From Paracoccaceae bacterium (GTDB lineage: Bacteria > Pseudomonadota > Alphaproteobacteria > Rhodobacterales > Rhodobacteraceae): DNA of 64,000 bases. Within the stretch, counting starts at the first letter, position 1. Every line of letters begins with the position of its first letter. The notes under the pieces were generated by a model that saw nothing but the letters and a program-made list of their open reading frames with translations, did not search any database and had not been told where the DNA came from. Positions 57,314 to 64,000 of the stretch are shown here, in pieces. The translations under genes and the position numbers were made by a program. Location: positions 1,044,501-1,108,500 of the forward strand of contig WLWX01000001.1 in assembly GCA_012103375.1 (NCBI GenBank). The letters run 5' to 3'.

Positions 57314-58729
57314 TCACTCCATCACATAGCCGTAGGAACCGCCGAAGTCCTGGCGCGCAACCTCTCCGGCGGCACCTTTTTGGGTTTTGCCAACCACGCT
57401 GCCGGACAGGAACAATTCGCGTTCAGTCGGAATGCGGACCCGGTCGGTCGGCAGGGCCAGCGCCTCGCCGCGGACAGGGGTGACCAGATGCGGCGTCACG
57501 ATGATGACCAGCTCACTTTGCTGGCGTTCATACTCGGATGACCGGAACAGGGCGCCCAGAATGGGGATGTCACCCAGCCACGGCACCTGGCCGACCAGAT
57601 CGGAGAAGTCATCCTGCAGCAGGCCGGCGATTGCAAAGCTTTCACCGTCGCGCATTTCCACGGTCGTCGAGGTTTCGCGCCGTTTGAATGCGCTGACCGC
57701 AAAGCCGTTGGTGACAACCGCGTTGGATTCGTCGACGCCGGAAACGGCGGCGGTCAGTTGCAGATTGATCAGGTCACCGTCCACAACACGCGGCGTGAAC
57801 AGCAGTTCGACACCGAAGGGTTTGAACAGCACCGTCACCCGGCCCTCTTCACCGACAACAGGGATCGGATATTCGCCACCTGCAAGAAAGCGTGCTTCCT
57901 GACCTGAAAGTGCAATCAGGTTCGGTTCGGCCAGCGTGCGAACAACGCCTTTGGCTTCAAGGGCTTCCAGCAGAACCGCAAATTGCAGCGATCCGGCAGA
58001 AAAGCCCAGTGTCAGATTGCCGGTTGTCGCGCCGCTGCTGCCAACGGTGTTGGGATCACCAAACACCGCCGTTCTGTTGGCGCCGTTGGCAAAGACGCCG
58101 TTGCCGCCCACGCCACCAACATCAGCGCTGGTAGAGTTCACGGCCAGTGACGACGACAGACCCTTGGAAACCGAACGCTGCATTTCTGCAAAGCGCACTT
58201 TCAGCATCACCTGCTGCGTGCCGCCGACAACCATCAGGTTGGAAATCCGCCCCGGCGCGTATCGGCCTGCCAGATCAAGCGCGCGGTCAAGCGAGATGAT
58301 CGACGACACCGTACCGGACAGCACGATTCCGTCATTCGCGGTGCGTACCTCGATATTCTCGCGCGGCAGAATTTGCTGCAAACGCTCTTTGAACTCGGCG
58401 ATATCGGGTGAAACCTGCACATCGACATTGGCCAGCAACCGCCCGTCAGGACCAAGAAGCGTCAGCGTCGTGCGCCCCGGCGCCTTGCCGAGCACGTAGA
58501 TCGTGCGATCCGACAGGGTCGAGATATCGGCGATGCCGGGGTTGGCAATCGACAGTTCCGCAAACGGTGCATCGCTTTCAACGACCACCGCCCGGTTCAT
58601 ATCAACCTTGAGGCTGCTGGACGCCGCCCCTTTCATAATCTTAAGGGTCTGCGCCTGTCCGATTTCCGGATTGAGCAGAGTCAGTGCAAGGGCGGCGCAT
58701 GCCGCCTTGATCAGATTCTTAATATACAT
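57314..58729 (-). CDS. cpaC: Flp pilus secretin CpaC/RcpA
   Basis: This 471-residue protein forms the outer-membrane pore for the pilus. It has a signal peptide (IKAACAALALTLLNPEIGQAQ), a BON/pilus-assembly N-domain (DRTIYVLGKAPGRTTLTLLG), and a secretin domain (VLFKPFGVELLFTPRVVDGDLINL and GQVPWLGDIPILGALFRSSEYERQQSELVIIVTPHLV). The start at 58729 gives a proper signal sequence. The OmpA-like gene begins 6 bp after its stop. Confidence 0.95.
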   Translation of the reverse strand: MYIKNLIKAACAALALTLLNPEIGQAQTLKIMKGAASSSLKVDMNRAVVVESDAPFAELSIANPGIADISTLSDRTIYVLGKAPGRTTLTLLGPDGRLLANVDVQVSPDIAEFKERLQQILPRENIEVRTANDGIVLSGTVSSIISLDRALDLAGRYAPGRISNLMVVGGTQQVMLKVRFAEMQRSVSKGLSSSLAVNSTSADVGGVGGNGVFANGANRTAVFGDPNTVGSSGATTGNLTLGFSAGSLQFAVLLEALEAKGVVRTLAEPNLIALSGQEARFLAGGEYPIPVVGEEGRVTVLFKPFGVELLFTPRVVDGDLINLQLTAAVSGVDESNAVVTNGFAVSAFKRRETSTTVEMRDGESFAIAGLLQDDFSDLVGQVPWLGDIPILGALFRSSEYERQQSELVIIVTPHLVTPVRGEALALPTDRVRIPTERELFLSGSVVGKTQKGAAGEVARQDFGGSYGYVME

Positions 58730-58850
58730 GTGACCTGCCTTTCCGATCACGCCTCAGTTCGGACCTTTTAGAATGCCCGTTGGATCAGAGACTGCGTGAC
58801 AATCAGAATAATAGCAAGAATCAAGTGCTTAAAGGGGCACATTTATGTAG

Positions 58851-58885
58851 TTTGGGCGCAACACCCGGCAGGGGTTGCGCCCAAA
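58851..58885. promoter_or_regulatory. 12-bp hairpin between cpaB and cpaC
   Basis: TTTGGGCGCAAC and GTTGCGCCCAAA form a perfect 12-bp stem with an 11-nt loop, in the 206-bp gap downstream of cpaB. No T-run follows on the minus strand. It may slow decay or partly terminate the cpaB message, setting different levels for cpaB and cpaC. Confidence 0.5.
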
Positions 58886-58935
58886 TCACTATACAACCCC
58901 AAGATGCTGTGCCCCGGGGCAGAAGTTCGATAAGG

Positions 58936-59793
58936 TCAATTCGTGCAGGCGATCGGAATGTCGATCACTTCAGCGCCGCGGCGAGTGCGCACGGTGCAGA
59001 CTTTTTCACGTTCAACCTCGACCACCTGACGTTCTTCGATGCCCAGCAACTCGCGCTGGTCAATTTCCAGTGCGCCGACTTTGGTTTCATCTTCAATGCC
59101 GACAAGTGACAGCGAAAGCTGGCCGGTGGCCTGCGCCTGGGCCAATGCGGCAACCTGGCGCGGAGTGACTTCGACCGTCACGGTGCGTGCCACCTGTGCG
59201 TTGCTGCGATCGCCGTCATCGGTCTGGTCGATGCCGATGATCTTGATGCTGCTGTCGATCAGCTTGGTGATATCCTGGTTGAGGTCCTGGCCACCGCGCC
59301 CGGTCCAGTAAACATCAATGAAGTCGCCGGGACGCAGGAATCCGGCGACGCCTGATGCCACGTCAACACGGATCGAAAAGGCCCGCATGCCTGCCTTCAG
59401 GCTGGAGGCAACGCCGGCATCCTCACCGGGTTGAGAGACTTTTACGGCCAGAATCGGCTCGTTCTTCTCCATCGCACGCAACGCCGCGCGCAGCTCGTCA
59501 GAACCTTCGGGGAACAGATCCTGCTTGCCTTCGTCGCTGAACAGGAATGCGCCCGGCGGCACGCTGTCCTCGGGCCACATCACGGTGCGGACATCCTTAG
59601 GACCAATCCGTTCGCCATAGCGAACCGGCTTGGTCAGCACAAATACCTGTACTGTCGGGACAATCTGCCCGCGGGCCGCACGTTCCGCTTCCAGCGCGGC
59701 CTGGTTCTCGGAAATGTAACCCTGCGCCATGTATACTGCGAATCCGGCCAAGCCGATCCCCACGAGCAACACCAACCCAAACATCATTCGCAT
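58936..59793 (-). CDS. cpaB: Flp pilus assembly protein CpaB/RcpC
   Basis: This 285-residue protein has an N-terminal signal anchor (GLVLLVGIGLAGFAVYMAQGY) and an SAF domain (LTKPVRYGERIGPKDVRTVMWPEDSVPPGAFL). A second domain with MRAFSIRVDVASGVAGFLRPGDFIDVYWTG and VEVTPRQVAALAQAQATGQLSLSLV follows. CpaB is a periplasmic protein that stabilises the secretin. It lies between the pilin gene and cpaC. Confidence 0.92.
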   Translation of the reverse strand: MRMMFGLVLLVGIGLAGFAVYMAQGYISENQAALEAERAARGQIVPTVQVFVLTKPVRYGERIGPKDVRTVMWPEDSVPPGAFLFSDEGKQDLFPEGSDELRAALRAMEKNEPILAVKVSQPGEDAGVASSLKAGMRAFSIRVDVASGVAGFLRPGDFIDVYWTGRGGQDLNQDITKLIDSSIKIIGIDQTDDGDRSNAQVARTVTVEVTPRQVAALAQAQATGQLSLSLVGIEDETKVGALEIDQRELLGIEERQVVEVEREKVCTVRTRRGAEVIDIPIACTN

Positions 59794-59964
59794 GTCTTGT
59801 CCTTTCGCCCCATGTTCCCGCGGCGGAAGACGGCTTCAGGGCAACCCAGAATCACACTCCGCCGGGAATTGACCTTAATTTGGTTGTGAAATGCGGCATC
59901 AGCGTGAATTTGGCATGGTCAATACATGATTTCGCAACAATGCGGCGCCAGCGGCACAATCGTT

Positions 59965-60150
59965 TTAGTACGTTGCGACCGTCATTGCGGACAATGACGT
60001 GCTGATTTTGCCGCCGAGCGCGCCTGTCGCGGTACCGACACCAACCGCAAGAAGTCCGAGGCCGACGACCGCTGTCAGTACAACCCAGTCAACTGTGACT
60101 GCACCATATTCGCAGGTCATGAAATTCGAGAAGTTTCTGATCATCCCCAT
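59965..60150 (-). CDS. Flp-type pilin
   Basis: This 61-residue protein has a short basic N-terminus, the GAVTVDWVVLTAVVGLGLLAVGV hydrophobic helix with Glu just before it (CEYGAV), and a short tail ending in Tyr. This matches the type IVb Flp pilin subunit, processed by CpaA. The ATG at 60150 is chosen because GGAGG lies 7 bp upstream; an upstream frame to 60258 is not pilin-like. It is the only intact pilin gene in the window. Confidence 0.88.
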   Translation of the reverse strand: MGMIRNFSNFMTCEYGAVTVDWVVLTAVVGLGLLAVGVGTATGALGGKISTSLSAMTVATY

Positions 60151-60245
60151 ATCTCTGCCTCCAACACTCGACCCAGGTATCGTCTGACCACCGATCGGGT
60201 TTGTTTCTTCGAGAATGTTATCTGCGCCATTCTTAATAAAGAATG

Positions 60246-60280
60246 TGGGGTCGCGCATCTTTCAGCAATGCGCGACCCCA
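60246..60280. terminator. 12-bp hairpin between the two pilin genes
   Basis: TGGGGTCGCGCA and TGCGCGACCCCA form a perfect 12-bp stem with an 11-nt loop. It lies 80 bp after the stop of the interrupted pilin and about 95 bp before the start of the intact pilin. Only a weak T-rich stretch follows on the minus strand, so it may terminate or process the message. Confidence 0.5.
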
Positions 60281-60407
60281 TTTGTCTTGGAACCTGTTAT
60301 GGCGGTCCGTCTGATGTCCTGCAGCGCCCGCATGTGGGTGCCGCTCAGACAATGTTCAGATTAGCTGCCCGGAACCGTGTAGGTTGCAACCGTCTGTGCA
60401 TTCAGCG

Positions 60408-60625
60408 GATTGTGTTGAAAAACTCCGAAATCAGAGCGTCGCGGATTTCTTGCGAAAACCTATGAAGCGAAATAGTCGGAAAGCTTTGACCACGAGACAG
60501 CGCATGGCTGCGCGTGAGCGCATGTAGGCGATTTGGGCCGACCCCCGCGCCAAAAATTTAGGATCGGGCTGCATGGAAAGAAAAATCATCGTTCAGGCCC
60601 TAAAACGGAGTTTTTCAACACAATC
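60408..60625 (-). repeat. 218-bp miniature inverted-repeat element, copy D
   Basis: It is in the same orientation as copy C. The flanking 4-bp direct repeats are AGCG. The 52-codon frame lies at 60589-60431 on the minus strand. It is inserted near the 3' end of the second pilin gene, 99 bp from the IS630 element. Confidence 0.93.
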
Positions 60626-60724
60626 AGCGAAGAGCTGACTTTGCCCGACAGCGACACAGCGCCGCCGCTGACAGCGGTCAGAACCGCAATGCCCAGGCCA
60701 ACAATTGCTGCCGTCAGCACAACC

Positions 60725-61781
60725 TAAAGCGTTTCGGCTTGAACCTGAATCGCGAGGGATTCCCTTGAGACCTGATCTGTGATTCATCCTGTTTGGGAGG
60801 ATGGATCATGTCAGCACCTTTGCCATCTGCGCTTCGGATACGGTTTCAGAGATACATTGAAGAAGGGTTGAGCGGGCGCGCGGCGGCGTTGCGGTTGAAG
60901 CTGTCGCCTGCCACAGGCGCGCGGTGGGCGCGTCAGGTGAGGATGAAGGGTCATGCGGAACCTGCCCGGCAGGGACCGCCGCGCGGCAAGGGAAAGCTGG
61001 CTCCGCATCGGGAATTCTTTGAGGAGTTGATCGCACAAGACCCTGACATCACGCTCTTTGAGTTGCGTAATGCGCTGGCCGATGCAGAGGGTGTGCGGGT
61101 GCATCACTCCTCCATCGCCAACCTTCTGTCCCGGCTCGGCTTCACGTACAAAAAAAGTCGCTGGTCGCCACCGAGCGCCGCCGCGCCAAGGTAAGGCAGC
61201 AACGGGCCGACTGGTTCAGATACCGCTCGCCAGCCATTGCGACCTTTCCTGAGCGCGTTGTCTTTATTGACGAAACCGCAGTGAAGACAAACCTCACGCG
61301 CCTACGCGGCAGAGCCAAGCGCGGTAAGCGCCTGACGATGGATGCGCTCTTCGGAAGCTGGGGAACCCAAACCTTGATCGCGGGCCTGACCCAAGGCGCG
61401 CTGATCGCACCTTGGGTCATCAAGGGAGCGATAGATGGCCCCGCCTTCGCGGCCTACATCCGCGAAGTGCTGGTCCCCGAGATCAACCCCGGCACTGTCG
61501 TCATTCTCGACAACCTGGCAACCCACCGGAATAAGGAGGCGACGCAGGCTTTACGCAATCACGGCTGCTGGTTCCTTTACCTGCCACCGTACTCGCCCGA
61601 CCTGAATCCCATCGAGCAGGCCTTCTCTAAACTGAAAGCCCATTTGCGACGGATCGGGGCCAGGTCCTTTACCCAGGTCTTCGAAGCAATCGGAGCAATC
61701 TGCGATCTCTACGACCCAGTAGAATGCTGGAACTACTTTAAGGCCGCCGGATATGTCTCAGGTTAATGTCGAAACGCTTTA
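60725..61781 (+). mobile_element. IS630-family element, copy 2
   Basis: This 1057-bp element runs from TAAAGCGTTTCGGC to CGAAACGCTTTA and includes the TA target on both sides. Both flanks belong to the same pilin gene, so this is a simple insertion. It is nearly identical to copy 1 at 31283 but in the opposite orientation, 28.4 kb away. Confidence 0.95.
60808..61766 (+). CDS. IS630 family transposase (two frames, -1 frameshift)
   Basis: As in copy 1, frame one (60808-61194) encodes the helix-turn-helix part (YIEEGLSGRAAALRLKLS). Frame two encodes the DDE part with VFIDETAV, VILDNLATH and NPIEQAFSKLK, ending at 61766. A run of seven A at the TYKK codons allows a -1 shift giving one protein of about 319 residues. 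It differs from copy 1 by at least one residue in each frame (Pro/Gln after RWS; Leu/Pro in DALFGSWG). The start has GGGAGG upstream. Confidence 0.88.
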
Positions 61782-61829
61782 GTCAACCGTTACAGCACCG
61801 GCTTCGTCGTTCAGGAAATTCTTAAACAT

Positions 61830-62164
61830 GGTATACTCCGTTCATTTGACACGTCTGTTAGTCACTTACCGCGCCGGTCGATTGGGACGTTGGTATGTGA
61901 CCCGTTTCCGCCTTGGTGTGATGCTTTATGCGCGTCCAAATTGGGCAAGAGTTTGTCGCGCATCGTACGATTTTGTAGATGTGCGCAATTCAGCCGAAAA
62001 ATCTTGTAATGTGATGTTTTCTAACAATAAAAATCGCATCCGATCAGCGCCGGACCATTGAATGTGACAAAATCGCCATCCCGTTTCTGTCCAATGGGTG
62101 GTCAGAGGGGCAATTTTTTGCAATTGTGCCGGAAAATAATAACGGGGCAGAGCAGGAACCGCAG
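61830..62164. other. Divergent intergenic region, pilin / transglycosylase
   Basis: This 335-bp gap lies between the divergent second pilin and lytic transglycosylase genes. It is AT-richer than the surroundings, especially around 61960-62050, and probably holds both promoters. No reading frame here resembles a protein and no RNA gene was recognised. Confidence 0.5.
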
Positions 62165-63025
62165 ATGCGGCGCTTCGTAACAGCAGCAATATTCGCAGCC
62201 ATAGGCGCTGTGGGACCGGGGGCAGCGCAAGACGCGCCGCCCGCGTTCAAGGATTTTACGTTCAAACGCCTGAAGCCGCCGAAATCCGGCAGCCGTCCGA
62301 AAATCACGGTTCAGGTTGATCCGACGGTGGATGTTTTCGCGACAGCCCCTGCCGATGCAGGTGCGGGCACAACCCAGGCAGCCGACGAAGACACGGTTAA
62401 AGCTGCGGCGCCGAAGGTTTCCGGTTATGAGTGGTTCTGGGCCGAGGTGCCCTCGGCCCTCGGCATTTCCGGAGCGGAGCGATTGTCCAGGGCGATGACC
62501 GCCTTGTCGAAAGGCGCCGATGGCACGCCGATCTCTGGCCCGCGCTTGCAGTCGCTGCGCAAAATCGTGGATCGCCATGGCAGCGACATTTTGCTGGCCA
62601 CGCTGGGCAAAGATGTCTCGCCCGCGCTGGTACTGGCGGTGATATCGGTGGAATCTGCGGGGCAGGTGGCAGCGCTCAGCGGTGCAGGGGCGCAGGGGCT
62701 GATGCAGCTGATGCCGGATACCGCCACGCGATTTGACGTCACCGACACATCGGATCCGCGCCAGAATATCACTGGTGGGGCGGCCTATCTGGATTGGTTG
62801 ACGAACAAATTCGACGGCGACGTCATGCTGGCGCTGGCCGGGTATAATGCGGGTGAAAACGCGGTAACCTCTCATTCAGGGGTGCCGCCCTACGTGGAAA
62901 CCCGTGCCTATGTCCCGAAGGTCCTGGCCGCGTGGGAGGTTGCGCGCGGATTGTGCAAGACCCGGCCCGAGCTGATTACAGATGCCTGCGTCTTCATCCA
63001 GGGAAAGGCCGCGAGCGATGGCTGA
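62165..63025 (+). CDS. Lytic transglycosylase (SLT domain)
   Basis: This 286-residue secreted protein has a signal peptide (RRFVTAAIFAAIGAVGPGAAQ). A low-complexity linker and an SLT domain follow. The catalytic Glu is in VISVESAGQVAALSG, followed by GAQGLMQLMPDTATRF, the NITGGAAYLDWLTNKF segment and LALAGYNAGENAV. It cleaves peptidoglycan glycan strands. The ATG at 62165 gives the signal peptide and has AGGA upstream. Position next to the tad locus may point to a role in passing the pilus through the wall, but that is inference. Confidence 0.9.
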   Translation: MRRFVTAAIFAAIGAVGPGAAQDAPPAFKDFTFKRLKPPKSGSRPKITVQVDPTVDVFATAPADAGAGTTQAADEDTVKAAAPKVSGYEWFWAEVPSALGISGAERLSRAMTALSKGADGTPISGPRLQSLRKIVDRHGSDILLATLGKDVSPALVLAVISVESAGQVAALSGAGAQGLMQLMPDTATRFDVTDTSDPRQNITGGAAYLDWLTNKFDGDVMLALAGYNAGENAVTSHSGVPPYVETRAYVPKVLAAWEVARGLCKTRPELITDACVFIQGKAASDG

Positions 63026-64000
63026 ATTGCGCCCGCTGGTGCTGGACGTCGACGGGACGTTCCTGAAGACCGATATGCTGTTCGAGTGTTTTTGGGCCGG
63101 GTTGGGCCGCGCGCCTTTGGCGACGCTGAAGGCCTGCGCGTTGCATTTTCGGCAGCCCCAGCGCCTGAAGGCGGAACTGGCGCAGATCGCGCCACTGCGG
63201 ACTGACCTGCTGCCGGTTAACCCTGATGTGGCGGGCTATGCGGCCTCGGCCGTGGCGGATGGGCGCGACGTGGTGCTGGCCTCGGCGTCCGATCAGACGC
63301 TGGTGCGTGCGCTGGCCGATGAATATGCGCTGTCGGAAACGGTGTTCGCTTCGGACGGTGAAACAAATCTGAAGGGGCAGGCGAAGGCGGAGGCGCTGGT
63401 TGCCGCTTTCGGAGAACGCGGTTTTGACTATGCCGGGGACGCGCCGGTCGATCGCAAGATCTGGGACCGCGCCGATGGTGCGCTGATTGTCGGCAAGCAA
63501 GACGCCACCGCCGAAGCGCTGAAGGCCGCTGGCCATCGTGTGACCCGGGTTGAGGGCGGCTGGAGCCTGCGCGACCTGATCCGCGCCCTGCGCCCGCACC
63601 AGTGGGTTAAGAACGTGCTGTTGTTCTTGCCGATGATCGCCGCCCATGAATTCGCGCTGGCGACCATCGGGCTGGTGTTGCTGGGCATCATGGCATTCTC
63701 GGCCGTGGCCAGTTGCATATATATAGTGAACGATCTGCTGGATCTTGAAGCGGATCGCCTGCATCCGACCAAACAGAACCGCCCCTTTGCCAGCGGAGCG
63801 GTGCCGATACAGGTCGGTATGGCGACCTGCGCGGCCCTCGGGGTGTTCGCGCTGGGCCTTGCGGCAGTGCTGAGCCCGGCATTCCTGGCCGTCATATTCT
63901 GCTATATGGTGCTTGCGCTGTCTTATTCGCTGCGCCTCAAGCGGATGCGCTGGATCGACATCGCAACGCTGGCGATGCTGTACACAATACGCGTGATCGC
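63018..64000 (+). CDS. HAD-domain plus UbiA-type prenyltransferase, 5' part
   Basis: The frame runs to the window end, so the protein is incomplete (327 residues visible). The N-terminal third is HAD-like (LVLDVDGTFLKTDMLFE, with DYAGDAPVDRKIW). Then LRDLIRALRPHQWVKN opens a UbiA membrane domain, with the Mg-binding NDLLDLEADRLHPTKQNRPFASG motif and several transmembrane helices. Such fusions resemble decaprenyl-phosphate phosphoribose-type transferases and related polyprenyl enzymes. The ATG overlaps the end of the transglycosylase gene by 8 bp. Confidence 0.88.
   Translation, partial: MAELRPLVLDVDGTFLKTDMLFECFWAGLGRAPLATLKACALHFRQPQRLKAELAQIAPLRTDLLPVNPDVAGYAASAVADGRDVVLASASDQTLVRALADEYALSETVFASDGETNLKGQAKAEALVAAFGERGFDYAGDAPVDRKIWDRADGALIVGKQDATAEALKAAGHRVTRVEGGWSLRDLIRALRPHQWVKNVLLFLPMIAAHEFALATIGLVLLGIMAFSAVASCIYIVNDLLDLEADRLHPTKQNRPFASGAVPIQVGMATCAALGVFALGLAAVLSPAFLAVIFCYMVLALSYSLRLKRMRWIDIATLAMLYTIRVI

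Larger units (their letters stand above)
60361..61829 (-). pseudogene. Second Flp-type pilin gene, broken by two insertions
   Basis: Starting at 61829 (GGAG upstream) the gene reads MFKNFLNDEAGAVTVD, is cut by an IS630 element, continues VVLTAAIVGLGIAVLTAV and SGGAVSLSGKVSSS, and is cut again by a miniature element. It ends LNAQTVATYTVPGS at 60361. Removing 1055 bp and 222 bp leaves exactly 64 codons. The codon at the IS site then reads TAG, where the neighbouring pilin has TGG (Trp). An amber mutation that made the TA target may therefore have come first. The gene cannot make a normal pilin. Confidence 0.88.

Overview
The window is high-GC chromosomal DNA from an alphaproteobacterium, most likely a Rhodobacteraceae (Roseobacter-group) species. 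The clues are the ihfB–lapA–trpF–trpB order, the rpoE–chrR pair with its divergently transcribed FAD-oxidoreductase/DUF1365/SDR operon, a class II (B12-dependent) ribonucleotide reductase of roseobacter type, ThyX, glmU–glmS, and a complete-looking cpa/tad pilus block. No database search was possible; family names rest on motifs and remembered family features.

Layout. 0.2–6.6 kb: ihfB, lapA-like, trpF, acetyltransferase, trpB, an FAD oxidoreductase, a frameshifted cutC and a DUF1489 gene. 6.8–13.9 kb: an accessory block. The B12-dependent ribonucleotide reductase is cut off by an IS1182-family element, followed by a small-protein/DUF3489/DUF2924/serine-recombinase module whose recombinase has an in-frame stop, then a degenerate IS630-type element, ending at tRNA-Ser(GCU). 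14–27 kb: housekeeping genes (ychF, trpA, a lactate-dehydrogenase-like flavoprotein, hisC, a prephenate dehydrogenase, an aminotransferase, sdhE, a MarR regulator, gloA, DUF817). 27–33 kb: a second accessory block with a decayed Slam-like outer-membrane protein and its partner lipoprotein, thyX, a broken membrane-protein gene, an IS630 copy and the orphan 3' end of an acyl-CoA synthetase gene. 33–46 kb: alkD, glmS, glmU, a HAD phosphatase, an aminopeptidase P, chrR/rpoE with a divergent sigma-E operon, an rlmI-like methyltransferase and a PIN-domain gene. 46–62 kb: an AAA ATPase, a large membrane protein, and the tad locus (cpaA, two tadD-like genes, tadC, tadB, cpaF, cpaE, ompA-like, cpaC, cpaB, an intact Flp pilin and a second pilin gene broken by two insertions). 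62–64 kb: a lytic transglycosylase and the start of a HAD–UbiA prenyltransferase gene.

The most striking result is a 218-bp miniature inverted-repeat element present four times (27559, 30798, 50244, 60408). Every copy is flanked by a clean 4-bp target duplication and every copy lies inside a protein-coding gene that can be rebuilt in frame once it is removed. Its 20-bp ends resemble the ends of the single IS1182-family element in the window, which is a plausible source of the transposase. Together with two near-identical 1057-bp IS630 copies in opposite orientation, several nonsense and frameshift lesions, and one IS junction with unrelated flanks, this points to recent IS-driven gene loss. 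The losses hit surface structures in particular: a Tad pilin, a Tad TPR protein and a Slam/lipoprotein pair. A second repeat family, about 165 bp and intergenic, occurs five times. The sigma-E region carries two back-to-back promoters whose -35 boxes are 4 bp apart.
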